DNA of 64,000 nt. Source: an uncultured Bacteroidales bacterium. Lineage in GTDB: Bacteria; Bacteroidota; Bacteroidia; Bacteroidales; UBA932. The notes under the pieces were generated by a model that was not told the DNA's origin, ran no database searches, and saw only the letters and a program-made list of their open reading frames with translations. A program made the translations under genes and the position numbers. Each line of letters begins with the position of its first letter. Within the stretch, counting starts at the first letter, position 1. The stretch is from contig CALUUA010000005.1 in NCBI GenBank assembly GCA_944323845.1, positions 62,001 to 126,000 of the forward strand. The letters run 5' to 3'. Below are positions 36,212-45,312 of this stretch, piece by piece.

Positions 36212-37869
36212 GCCTGATCATGAACGCCCGAGACGGCCCGGCCGCTCGGGTCGTTCTTTCCTTTGAAAGACGCGTCCCAAGACAGGGCTTCCGCTGTAGA
36301 GCAGGCAACACTCGGGACACTCGGCACGCTGCGGGCGGCGCTTTCGCTCGGGAAATGCTCTTCGAAGATGCTACGGTAGTAATATTCTTCTTTGTTCTGC
36401 GGCGGGTTGACGGGAAACCGCTCGCTTGCGTGTAACATCTCTTCGTCGGATACAGCCATGGCCGTGATTTTCTTCAGGGTGTCTATCCAGCTGTACCCGA
36501 CACCGTCGCTGAACTGCTCTTTCTGTCTCCAGACGATTTCATCCGGCAGCATATCCGAAAACGCTTCCCTGAGTATCTTTTTTTCGACGGTTTTTCCCGG
36601 GCACATTTTTGCGGCAGGATTCAGCCGCATCGCCGTATCCAGAAATTCCTTGTCGAGGAACGGTACACGGCCTTCCACTCCCCAGGCGGAGAGGGATTTG
36701 TTTGCCCGCAGGCAGTCGTACAGATGCAGTTTCGAGAGTTTTCGCACCGTTTCCTCGTGAAAGGCGCGGGCATCCGGAGCCTTGTGGAAATACAGGTATC
36801 CTCCGAATATCTCGTCGGCCCCTTCGCCGCTGAGCACCATCTTGATGCCCATGGATTTGATGACCCTGGCCAGAAGGTACATCGGCGTAGAGGCCCTGAC
36901 TGTCGTCACGTCGTATGTCTCTATGAAATAAATGACATCCCGCAGGGCATCGAGGCCTTCCTGAATGGTGTAGTTGATTTCGTGGTGTACGGTTCCTATA
37001 TGTTCTGCCACCATTTTGGCCTTGGATAAGTCCGGAGCTCCTTTCAGGCCTATGGCAAAACTGTGCAGCTGCGGCCACCAGGCTTCGTTTCTGTCTCCGG
37101 ACTCGACACGTCGCGATGCGAATTTTTTCGCCACGGCAGAAATGATGGAACTGTCGAGTCCTCCCGAAAGCAAGACGCCGTAAGGTACGTCGCTCATCAG
37201 CTGGCGTTTTACGGCTGCTTCCAGGGCGGTCCTGAGGACGGAAGGGTCGGCAGGATTGTCCTTTACACTGTCATACTCCTCCCAATCCCTTCTGTACCAC
37301 CGTTTCATCACTCCTTCGCTTCCGAGAAAACAGTGCCCCGGCAGGAAGGGTTCGTAGCTCTCGCATACCCCTTCGAGTGCTTTCAGTTCGCTGGCGCAAT
37401 ATATCCGTCCTCCGCTGTCTCTGCCTATGTACAGGGGAATCACTCCTATAGGGTCCCGTGCAATGATGTAGTCGTCCTTTTCCTCGTCATACAGGGCGAA
37501 CGCGAATATTCCGTTCAGATCTTCTAAGAAACCGACGCCTTTTTCCCGGTACAGGGCGAGGATGACTTCGCAATCGCTGCCTGTCGAAAACTGGTATTTC
37601 CCTTTGAACCTGTCCCGGATATCGAGATGGTTGTATATTTCGCCGTTGACGGCCAATATCTGTTTTCCGTCCGGGGAGAAAAGCGGCTGTCCGCCGCTGG
37701 CCGGATCCACTATGGACAATCTTTCATGGGCCAAGACCGCTGATTTGCCGACATAAATTCCGCTCCAGTCCGGTCCTCTGTGTCTGATTCTCCTTGACAT
37801 GGTCAGGGCAGTGCTCCTGAATCTCTCAGAATCGCCCTTTATATTGAATATCGCTGCTATTCCGCACAT
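36199..37869 (-). CDS. asnB: Asparagine synthase, glutamine-hydrolysing
   Basis: This makes asparagine from aspartate, ATP and glutamine. The N-terminal glutaminase domain starts MCGIAAIFN, with nucleophile Cys2, and has RHRGPDWSG and AVNGEIYNH. The synthetase domain has the pyrophosphate loop GVLLSGGLDSSI and the conserved LSGEGADEIFGGY. At 556 residues it is normal for AsnB. It is transcribed in the same direction as gltB and gltD and lies 74 bases after gltD. It draws on the glutamine made by the glnN genes. Confidence 0.96.
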   Translation of the reverse strand: MCGIAAIFNIKGDSERFRSTALTMSRRIRHRGPDWSGIYVGKSAVLAHERLSIVDPASGGQPLFSPDGKQILAVNGEIYNHLDIRDRFKGKYQFSTGSDCEVILALYREKGVGFLEDLNGIFAFALYDEEKDDYIIARDPIGVIPLYIGRDSGGRIYCASELKALEGVCESYEPFLPGHCFLGSEGVMKRWYRRDWEEYDSVKDNPADPSVLRTALEAAVKRQLMSDVPYGVLLSGGLDSSIISAVAKKFASRRVESGDRNEAWWPQLHSFAIGLKGAPDLSKAKMVAEHIGTVHHEINYTIQEGLDALRDVIYFIETYDVTTVRASTPMYLLARVIKSMGIKMVLSGEGADEIFGGYLYFHKAPDARAFHEETVRKLSKLHLYDCLRANKSLSAWGVEGRVPFLDKEFLDTAMRLNPAAKMCPGKTVEKKILREAFSDMLPDEIVWRQKEQFSDGVGYSWIDTLKKITAMAVSDEEMLHASERFPVNPPQNKEEYYYRSIFEEHFPSESAARSVPSVPSVACSTAEALSWDASFKGKNDPSGRAVSGVHDQAYLL

Positions 37870-37943
37870 AATATTATGAGTACTTTCCGGTTTTTTATAT
37901 CAAGATTTCGGACATCATTCCCATGCTTACGTTGCTGCATTTA

Positions 37944-39290
37944 TCATAAGCCATTGATATACGCATCGATGTCGGCGGCGGCCTGACGTCCGGAAGCTAT
38001 ACACCTGACCACAAGACTCGCCCCCGTCGCAGCGTCCCCTGCCACAAAGACATTGTCCGGCAGAGCCGGATGCTCGGGCTTCAGGAATCCCATCGCTATC
38101 AGGATCATATCCGCCTTGATGATTTCCTTTTTGCCTGTGGATTTCATCATTGGCCGGCCTCCGTCAGGAGCCGGTTCCCATATCACTTCTTCCACTTCCG
38201 CTCCGGTAACATTTCCCTGGCTGTTTCCGATGAACCTGAGGGTGTTCAGACACCATTTTCTGATACAGCCTTCCTCATGGCTGCTGCTGGTTTTCAGGAC
38301 GATCGGCCATTGCGGCCACGGGGTGGCAGGATTTTCTCCGACAGGAGGCTTAGGCATGATTTCTATCTGTGTCACGCTCACGGCACCCTGTCTGATACTC
38401 GTCCCGATGCAGTCGCTTCCGGTATCTCCTCCGCCGATGACAAGTACCTTTTTCCCTTTGGCGCTGATGCGTTCGTCTTTCGGGAAAGTCTGTCCGGCAA
38501 GTACACGGTTTTGCTGGGCAAGCGTTTCCATGGCCAGATAAATGCCTTTCAGTTCCCGCCCGGGTACTTTCAGGTCCCTGGCCTGCGGTGTTCCGGTGCA
38601 GATACAGTATGCATCGAACCCTTCTGGAAGTTTTGCGATGTCTATGGCTGTCCCGGTCCTGAAAACGATGCCTTCAGCTTCCATGACAGCTATTCTCCTG
38701 TCGATGATGGCCTTGTTCAGTTTGAAATTCGGAATGCCGAAGCGCAGAAGCCCTCCGATGTATTCGTCCTTTTCATAGACGGTGACATCGTAACCTTTCC
38801 TGTTCAGCCGGTTCGCCGCAGCCAGTCCGGCAGGACCCGAACCGATTACGGCCACTTTCTTCCCGTTACGGGGCCAGATCCGTGGCTGTACATAGCCTTC
38901 CCTGAAAGCGGCCTCGATGATTGCGGCCTCGTCTTCGCGGATGGTTACCGGAGCATCGGCGGTCAGTTTCAGTACACAGCTTTTCTCGCACAAAGCCGGA
39001 CATATCCTGCCTGTGAATTCAGGAAAGTCGTTTGTGAGCGACAATATTTCGTAGGCTTCCTTCCATCTTCCGTGATACATGGCATCCTGGAATTCCGGAG
39101 GCCTGTTTCCGAGAGGACAGGCCCAGTGGCAGAACGGCACACCGCAGTCCATGCATCTGGAGGCCTGGAGTTTCCTGTCACTGGTGTTCAGGGTCTGTTC
39201 CACTTCCCCGAAATCAAGTATGCGGTCATGTATCGGACGGTAGCCGGCCTCCTGCCGCGGTACCGTCATGAATGCTTTAGGGTTTCCCAT
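37944..39290 (-). CDS. gltD: Glutamate synthase, small subunit
   Basis: An FAD- and NAD(P)H-binding subunit that passes electrons to GltB. N-terminal cysteines (CMDCGVPFCHWACPLGN; CPALCEKSC) form two [4Fe-4S] clusters. GSGPAGLAAANRLNRKGYDV is the FAD motif and VIGGGDTGSDCIG the pyridine-nucleotide motif. FVAGDAATGASLVV near the C-terminus completes the flavin site. At 448 residues it is slightly shorter than E. coli GltD. It is 57 bases downstream of gltB. Confidence 0.96.
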   Translation of the reverse strand: MGNPKAFMTVPRQEAGYRPIHDRILDFGEVEQTLNTSDRKLQASRCMDCGVPFCHWACPLGNRPPEFQDAMYHGRWKEAYEILSLTNDFPEFTGRICPALCEKSCVLKLTADAPVTIREDEAAIIEAAFREGYVQPRIWPRNGKKVAVIGSGPAGLAAANRLNRKGYDVTVYEKDEYIGGLLRFGIPNFKLNKAIIDRRIAVMEAEGIVFRTGTAIDIAKLPEGFDAYCICTGTPQARDLKVPGRELKGIYLAMETLAQQNRVLAGQTFPKDERISAKGKKVLVIGGGDTGSDCIGTSIRQGAVSVTQIEIMPKPPVGENPATPWPQWPIVLKTSSSHEEGCIRKWCLNTLRFIGNSQGNVTGAEVEEVIWEPAPDGGRPMMKSTGKKEIIKADMILIAMGFLKPEHPALPDNVFVAGDAATGASLVVRCIASGRQAAADIDAYINGL

Positions 39291-39347
39291 AATTTCCGTT
39301 TTAACTTAACGTCGATCCGATGAATATTCTGAAAAGAAAAACCGACT

Positions 39348-42300
39348 TTAATAGTCTCTCTGTACTTCGGCGATTTTCTGCTGCAGTTTTTTCATCTGCT
39401 CTTCTGCGAGCACTCTCTTGTATTCGATAGGTGTCACCTGGATGAACTCATCTGCATATCTGCTCCAGTCATCCAGCATTTTCCTGGCGAGCTGAGAACC
39501 GGTGTACAGGTAGTGCTGTCTGATGAGTTCGTGCAGTTCCTTCCGTGAAGACGAGTCTTCGAGCAGGGACAGTTCCACCATCTCCATGTTGCAGAAATAG
39601 TCGAATTTCCCGTCCGGATCCCAGACGTATGCCAGACCTCCGCTCATGCCAGCCGCGAAGTTCCTGCCTGTTTCGCCGAGGACCACCACCCGGCCTCCGG
39701 TCATATATTCGCAGCAGTGGTCTCCTGCACCTTCGACCACTGCAATGGCTCCGGAATTCCTGACTGCAAAGCGTTCGCCTGCGCGTCCGTTGATGTAGAC
39801 TTCTCCGCTGGTCGCTCCGTAAAGCAGGGTGTTCCCGGCTATGGTGTTTTTCTCTGCTTCGAAATCGCTTCTGACAGGGGGTCGTACAGATATTCTGCCT
39901 CCGCTGAGACCTTTGCCGAGGTAGTCGTTCGCTTCGCCTTCGAGTCTGAAACTGATTCCATGTGCGAGGAAAGCCCCGAAGCTCTGTCCGGCCGATCCCT
40001 TGAACTTGATTTCTATGGTATCGTCCGGAAGTCCGCTTTCTCCGTATCTTGAGGCGATGACGCCTGAAAGCATTGCGCCGACGGCGCGGTCAGTGTTGGC
40101 GACGGCATATTCGAGGGATATTTCCTTTTTCTTTTCTATGGCATCGGCGGCGGCCTTGATGATTTCCGTGTCGCGCACGTTCCATATGTCGTGCACCTGT
40201 TCCGTGACGTTGTGCAGGGCGCATCCTTTGTCTGGCGGACAGAGTATTCTTGAGAAATCAAGTTTTGCCGCCTTTGTGTCTTCCGGTGCCGGCACAGTCT
40301 CTATGAGATCTGTCCTGCCCACTATGTCGTCAAGTTTGCGGAAGCCCATTTCCGCCAGATATTCACGGACTTCCTGCGCCAGGAACCTGAAGTAGTTCAC
40401 GACGTATCTGTAGTGCCCTCTGAAATGTTTCCTGAGTTCGGGATTCTGGGTGGCTACTCCTACAGGGCAGGTGTTCGAGTGGCATTTGCGCATCATCACG
40501 CAGCCGAGCACTATCAGCGCAGTGGTCCCGAATGCGAATTCTTCGGCTCCGAGCAGGGCCATGGAAATCACGTCCTTCCCGGTTTTGAGCTGTCCGTCGG
40601 TCTGCAGCCGCACCTGTCCCCTGAGTCCGTTCAGCACCAAAGTCTGCTGGGTCTCGCTCAGTCCTATTTCAGGCGAAATCCCTGCATACCTCATGGATGA
40701 GGCCGGCGATGCCCCGGTCCCTCCTTCTGCTCCGGATATGACTATGATGTCAGCCTTGGCCTTGGCTACTCCTGCTGCTATGGTCCCGACTCCGCTTTCC
40801 GATACGAGCTTTACGCTGATGAGAGCCTTAGGGTTTATGTTTTTCAGATCGAAAATCAGCTGGGCCAGGTCTTCGATGGAATAAATGTCGTGGTGCGGCG
40901 GAGGCGAAATCAGGGATATTCCAGGTATGGAATGCCTGGTCCTGGCTATGATTCCGTCCACCTTGAACCCCGGCAGCTGGCCGCCTTCACCCGGCTTTGC
41001 CCCCTGGGCTACCTTGATCTGGATTTCTTCGGCATTCACCAGATACTCCGCAGTCACGCCGAAACGTCCGGATGCTATCTGCTTGGTCTTGCTGTTCAGG
41101 GATATGCCGTCTTCTGTCCCTGAAAACCTGCAGCTGTCCTCACCTCCTTCACCGGTGTTGCTTCTGGTCCCGAGAAAGTTCATGGCCATGGCGAGGGCTT
41201 CATGGGCTTCCTTGCTGATGGCTCCGAATGACATGGCTCCGGTCACGAAGCGCTTCACGATGCTTTCCACAGGTTCCACTTCCTCTATAGGGACAGGATT
41301 TTTCCTGAATCTGAAAAAGTCCCTAAGGAAAACCGGAGATGCCTTTTCGTCAGCCATGCGTGTGAACTCCTTGAATTTTCCGTAGCTGCCTGTCCGCGTG
41401 GCGAGCTGGAGTGTACTGATGGTTTCAGGATTCCAGGCGTGTTTTTCCCCGTCTTTCCTGTATGAGAACTGCCCGATATGAGGAAGGATTCCAAGCGGAA
41501 CTGCAGGTCTGAATCCGCTGTCATGGAATCTGATATAGTCGGCTGCTATTTCCTTGAGTCCTATTCCCCCTATGGTGGACACAGGGGTGTGGAAATATGT
41601 CCTGAGCAGATCTTCTCCCAGGCCGACGGCTTCGAATATCTTCGCTCCGCGGTAGGATCTGATGGTGCTGATGCCCATTTTGCTCATGATTTTGTACAGA
41701 CCTTTGCAGATGGCCTTTATGTAGTTCTTTTCTGCAGTTTCGTAATTCAGCTGTATCCTTTCCGTCTTTACGAGGCTGTCAAGTACGGCGAAGGCCATGT
41801 ACGGGTTGATGGCGCTGGCTCCATATCCCATCAGCAGGGCGGCGTGCATCACTTCGCGGATTTCTCCGCTTTCCACTATGAGTGCCGTCTGCACCCTTTT
41901 CTGCACGGAAATCAGATAGTGGTGTACGGCACTTACCGCCAGCAGCGACGGTATGGCCGCATGTTCTGCATCTGTTCCGCGGTCTGAAAGTATGATGTAG
42001 TTGACACCGTCATCTACTGACTGCTCTGCCTGTCTGCATAGATTCCCGAGTGCTTCCCGGAGTCCGGACCCGCCTCCCGATACATTGAAGGTCATCGGCA
42101 GTTTGACGGTCTTGAATCCTTTGTACCTGATGTTGCACAGTATGTCCAGCTGTGTGTTTGTCAGTACAGGATGGGGCAGCCTGACCATTTTGCAGTGCTT
42201 TTCGTCAGGCATGAGAATCTGCATGCCTACAGCACCTATGTATTCGGTCAGGGACATTACGAGTTCTTCGCGGATAGGATCGATGGCCGGGTTCGTGACC

Positions 42301-43841
42301 TGGGCGAACTGCTGTCTGAAATAGTTGAACAGCAGCTGCGGTTTTTCGGAAAGTACGGCCAGCGGCGTGTCGTTTCCCATGGAGGCGACAGGTTCGGAGC
42401 CGTTCGTACACATCGGCATGATGATTCTTTCGATGTCTTCTCTGGTGAATCCGAAGTTCCTCAAAAGTATGTCGTAGTTTTTCACCCTGTTTTCCACTTT
42501 CCGTCCGCTTTTGAGAGTGTCCAGCTCTATTCTGTTCGCCGACAGCCACTGCCTGTAAGGCTTGGCCGAGGCCAGTTCCTGTTTCAATCCGGCATCATAA
42601 TGTATCTTTCCTTCCTGCGTGTCCACTATCAGCATCTTGCCTGGCTGCAGACGTCCTTTTTCCAGTATCTCGTTCGGCTCGAAACTTATGACTCCGGCTT
42701 CGCTCGCCACGACCATCATTCCTGTCTTGGTGATCAGGTATCTGGCCGGGCGCAGTCCGTTCCTGTCCAGCATCCCGCCTGCGTAGCGTCCGTCAGAGAA
42801 CAGCAGGGCGGCAGGCCCGTCCCAAGGTTCCATCAGTATCGAATGGTATTCATAGAAGGCCTTCAGGTCTTCGCTGATAGGGTTTTTGTCGTTGAACGAT
42901 TCAGGTACGAGCATTGCCATGGCATGAGGAAGGCTCATGCCTGACATCATGAAGAATTCCAGAACATTGTCCAGGGATGCACTGTCGCTCATGCCAGGCT
43001 GGATTATCGGGCGGATGGCCTTTATATCAGGAATTTCCGGTGTGGCGAGGACGCTTTCCCGTGCTTCCATCCAGGCACGGTTTCCTCTGATGGTGTTTAT
43101 TTCTCCATTGTGCGCCAGCACCCGGAACGGCTGGGCGAGACTCCATGTCGGGAAGGTATTCGTGCTGAATCTGGAGTGTACGAGGGCGATTCCGCTGGTG
43201 AAATACGGCTGCGAGAGGTCAGGGAAGTATTCCCGCACCTGCGTGGATGAGAGCATACCTTTGTACACAATGATTCTGCTGGAAAGGGAAACGATGTAGA
43301 AGTCCTTGTCATCGACGCGGTTTTCTATCTTTTTCCGGACTATGTACAGCTTTCTTTCGAAATTTTCCCCGGGGACATATCCGGTGATGAAAATCTGCTT
43401 TATGTCAGGTTCGCTTTCGGAGGCGGCCTGTCCGAGAATTTCCGAGTTTACCGGCACGGAGCGCAGGTGCATGAGAGAAAGCCCTTCCTTTTCGATTTCC
43501 TCTATGATGATGCTGAAAATTTTTTCCTGTTTTCCTGCATCCTTCGGCAAGAAGACAAGTCCTGTTCCGTATTTGCCTTTTTCAGGAACCGGAATGCCTT
43601 GGAGTAGAATGAACTCATGCGGAATCTGCAGCATTATGCCTGCGCCGTCTCCTGTCTTGTTGTCAGCGCCTTCGGCCCCTCTGTGTTTCATGTTTTCAAG
43701 TACTTTCAGGGCCGAATCCACTATCTCGTGGGATTTGTCTCCGTGGATGTTCACGAGCATCCCTACTCCGCATGCGTCATGTTCGTAGCCTGCATCATAC
43801 AGACCGTTTCCAAAAGAGGTGTTCATGGTCATATCAGTCAA
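39348..43841 (-). CDS. gltB: Glutamate synthase, large subunit
   Basis: This converts glutamine plus 2-oxoglutarate to two glutamates. The N-terminal amidotransferase domain has its nucleophile in HDACGVGML (Cys24), so a ~23-residue propeptide is removed. The central and FMN domains follow, with the [3Fe-4S] motif CVMMRKCHSNTCPVG (spacing C-x5-C-x4-C). The C-terminal beta-helix has repeated G-x-GDHxCEYMTGG-type turns. At 1497 residues it is full length. Methionines at 43832 and 43826 are alternative starts. A -7 box (TAAATTTG, minus strand) lies at 43910-43917. Confidence 0.96.
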   Translation of the reverse strand: MTDMTMNTSFGNGLYDAGYEHDACGVGMLVNIHGDKSHEIVDSALKVLENMKHRGAEGADNKTGDGAGIMLQIPHEFILLQGIPVPEKGKYGTGLVFLPKDAGKQEKIFSIIIEEIEKEGLSLMHLRSVPVNSEILGQAASESEPDIKQIFITGYVPGENFERKLYIVRKKIENRVDDKDFYIVSLSSRIIVYKGMLSSTQVREYFPDLSQPYFTSGIALVHSRFSTNTFPTWSLAQPFRVLAHNGEINTIRGNRAWMEARESVLATPEIPDIKAIRPIIQPGMSDSASLDNVLEFFMMSGMSLPHAMAMLVPESFNDKNPISEDLKAFYEYHSILMEPWDGPAALLFSDGRYAGGMLDRNGLRPARYLITKTGMMVVASEAGVISFEPNEILEKGRLQPGKMLIVDTQEGKIHYDAGLKQELASAKPYRQWLSANRIELDTLKSGRKVENRVKNYDILLRNFGFTREDIERIIMPMCTNGSEPVASMGNDTPLAVLSEKPQLLFNYFRQQFAQVTNPAIDPIREELVMSLTEYIGAVGMQILMPDEKHCKMVRLPHPVLTNTQLDILCNIRYKGFKTVKLPMTFNVSGGGSGLREALGNLCRQAEQSVDDGVNYIILSDRGTDAEHAAIPSLLAVSAVHHYLISVQKRVQTALIVESGEIREVMHAALLMGYGASAINPYMAFAVLDSLVKTERIQLNYETAEKNYIKAICKGLYKIMSKMGISTIRSYRGAKIFEAVGLGEDLLRTYFHTPVSTIGGIGLKEIAADYIRFHDSGFRPAVPLGILPHIGQFSYRKDGEKHAWNPETISTLQLATRTGSYGKFKEFTRMADEKASPVFLRDFFRFRKNPVPIEEVEPVESIVKRFVTGAMSFGAISKEAHEALAMAMNFLGTRSNTGEGGEDSCRFSGTEDGISLNSKTKQIASGRFGVTAEYLVNAEEIQIKVAQGAKPGEGGQLPGFKVDGIIARTRHSIPGISLISPPPHHDIYSIEDLAQLIFDLKNINPKALISVKLVSESGVGTIAAGVAKAKADIIVISGAEGGTGASPASSMRYAGISPEIGLSETQQTLVLNGLRGQVRLQTDGQLKTGKDVISMALLGAEEFAFGTTALIVLGCVMMRKCHSNTCPVGVATQNPELRKHFRGHYRYVVNYFRFLAQEVREYLAEMGFRKLDDIVGRTDLIETVPAPEDTKAAKLDFSRILCPPDKGCALHNVTEQVHDIWNVRDTEIIKAAADAIEKKKEISLEYAVANTDRAVGAMLSGVIASRYGESGLPDDTIEIKFKGSAGQSFGAFLAHGISFRLEGEANDYLGKGLSGGRISVRPPVRSDFEAEKNTIAGNTLLYGATSGEVYINGRAGERFAVRNSGAIAVVEGAGDHCCEYMTGGRVVVLGETGRNFAAGMSGGLAYVWDPDGKFDYFCNMEMVELSLLEDSSSRKELHELIRQHYLYTGSQLARKMLDDWSRYADEFIQVTPIEYKRVLAEEQMKKLQQKIAEVQRDY

Positions 43842-43909
43842 GTTCTTTTTCCGAGGGTCTCAAGGAGAAACCTGATGGTTTCCAATGGGGATGGAACCCT
43901 CATCCAATA

Positions 43910-43955
43910 CAAATTTAGACAGACCGATTTGAACCGGTACACGAGAACCGGAAAA
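43910..43955 (-). promoter_or_regulatory. gltB promoter region with repeated ACCGG motifs
   Basis: TAAATTTG on the minus strand (43910-43917) is a good -7 box 68 bases before the gene. Just upstream are three copies of the motif ACCGG on the plus strand (GAACCGGTAC, GAACCGGAAA, AAACCGGCAA; 43931-43963), near the -33 region. The motif recalls the AAACCGGTTT palindrome in the outer-membrane/P-II/amt leader. Confidence 0.4.
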
Positions 43956-44009
43956 ACCGGCAACAAAAAATGACGGCATTTCACTTTTTAAGCAAAATGC
44001 GCTTCTTGT

Positions 44010-44039
44010 TTGAATTTTTCCGGCTTTTGGGTATTTTTG
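44010..44039 (+). promoter_or_regulatory. Promoter of the lipoprotein at 44096
   Basis: TTG at 44010-44012 (in TTTG) and TATTTTTG at 44032-44039 are exactly 19 bp apart. An 8-bp stem hairpin, CCGGAAGC/GCTTCCGG, occupies 44060-44079 in the leader. The promoter sets the start at 44096, not the earlier in-frame ATG at 43970. Confidence 0.65.
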
Positions 44040-44095
44040 TCTGTCAATTTGGAAAATCGCCGGAAGCGGCTGCTTCCGGATCAGTGTACGAGTTT

Positions 44096-45214
44096 ATGAA
44101 AAATCTTATCTTGCAGTGGTGCCGGACGGCTCTGGCGGCAGCGGTGTGTGTCTCCGCCATTGTTTCATGTGAAACATACCCTTCAGGCGGAGGATCCTCG
44201 TCTTCCGGAATCGTCGGCATGTGGGCTGTTGTGGAAGAAATCGGTGGCGAACCGACCGACTATTTCTGGCAGGACGTCTATCTGTTTGACGGCACATTCT
44301 ATGAATTTACCGCAGACGGGATTTTCAATGTCTGTTATTTTTATGATTCTGAAGCCCAGTGTTCAATATCCGGCGGCGAAGTGGCAGGCGTCACCAGAGA
44401 GGATATCGTGATTTCCGATACTTACGAGTATATTCTTTCTGGGCAGTGGATTATGATGGAAGGTACGCCGTATTGCGAGGTGATTTTCTTTTCTTCGGAC
44501 CGTCTGATGCTTCGCCAGGGTGACGAGTACCAATGTTTGGTACGTTGCACATCCTTGGGTTCTTATGAGCCGGACGGAGGGAATGACAGCCAGATGACAG
44601 GATGCAATCCATACGAGGATTTCGGGAAACTGGTGCGGAGGCTGACTTCCATTGAGCCTTCAGGCGAAAGCTATTTCGTGGAATATGAGTACGATGATTG
44701 CGGGAGGATGACGAGGTATGTCGAGTATTACGGGACGCTCGAGGTATTCACTTGTGTCATGGAATATTATGATGACAGGGTCGTATGCGGGTTCTACGGG
44801 GATCAGGAAACGCAGCAGACCATGTATGTGGATGAGTCAGGGCTGATAACCGGTGTTCAGAACAGTTCCGGTGATATTTGGTATTACACATACACGGACG
44901 GATGCCTTACCGGGATCAGCGGCTCCTCGACCGGGACCAATACCTGGGAGAATGGAAATCTGCTATCGGGAGAAACGCTGACTATGAGCGGGACATATTC
45001 GTATTACTATTATGAAAACAAAATGAATGTGGATTTCTTTAGCTTCGGTCCGAGGTTCAAAGGCCATATGAGCCGGGATCATTTCATGCAGTGCGGATCC
45101 TCCATATTCACTTATGAATTCGATGACGAAGGCTTCGCTACAAAGGTAACGGAACAGTATAAGACTTCCGACGGCTCTGTAGAGGAATACGTATATGAAA
45201 TCTTGTACTATTGA
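44096..45214 (+). CDS. Lipoprotein with lipocalin-like and DUF4595-like regions
   Basis: I start at 44096: MKNLILQWCRTALAAAVCVSAIVSC gives a lipoprotein signal and the promoter lies between here and the upstream in-frame ATG. Residues ~35-140 have the GMWAVVEEIGGEPTDYFW ... YEFTADGIFNV pattern of lipocalin-like Bacteroidales proteins. Residues ~160-370 carry YD-type repeats (YEYDDCGRMTRYVEYYG; YVDESGLITGVQNSSG; YEFDDEGFATKV) as in DUF4595 proteins. Function unknown. It stands alone between gltB (divergent) and a convergent ATPase. Confidence 0.75.
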   Translation: MKNLILQWCRTALAAAVCVSAIVSCETYPSGGGSSSSGIVGMWAVVEEIGGEPTDYFWQDVYLFDGTFYEFTADGIFNVCYFYDSEAQCSISGGEVAGVTREDIVISDTYEYILSGQWIMMEGTPYCEVIFFSSDRLMLRQGDEYQCLVRCTSLGSYEPDGGNDSQMTGCNPYEDFGKLVRRLTSIEPSGESYFVEYEYDDCGRMTRYVEYYGTLEVFTCVMEYYDDRVVCGFYGDQETQQTMYVDESGLITGVQNSSGDIWYYTYTDGCLTGISGSSTGTNTWENGNLLSGETLTMSGTYSYYYYENKMNVDFFSFGPRFKGHMSRDHFMQCGSSIFTYEFDDEGFATKVTEQYKTSDGSVEEYVYEILYY

Positions 45215-45255
45215 CCGGTTGCGGTAGGAAAGAAACTGGATTCTAAATTAAATCT

Positions 45256-45280
45256 AAAAATTCCTTTCGGGTCACCCTCA
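45256..45280 (+). repeat. MITE-like dispersed repeat, truncated copy 4
   Basis: AAAAATTCCTTTCGGGTCAC and the five following bases match the right end of the copy at 26649-26794 with two or three differences. No left end is visible, so it is a fragment, in the gap between two convergent genes. Confidence 0.5.
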
Positions 45281-45312
45281 TCCCTATGTACGGAAATTTG
45301 GCGATGCCGTTT

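Noticed and set aside
38070..39323. Open frame of 417 codons on the plus strand opposite gltD
   Set aside because: It mirrors a gene with clear Fe-S, FAD and NAD(P)H motifs, and the product resembles no protein.
43970..44095. Upstream extension of the lipoprotein gene to the ATG at 43970
   Set aside because: A strong promoter (44010-44039) lies inside the extension, and the clean lipoprotein signal begins at 44096.
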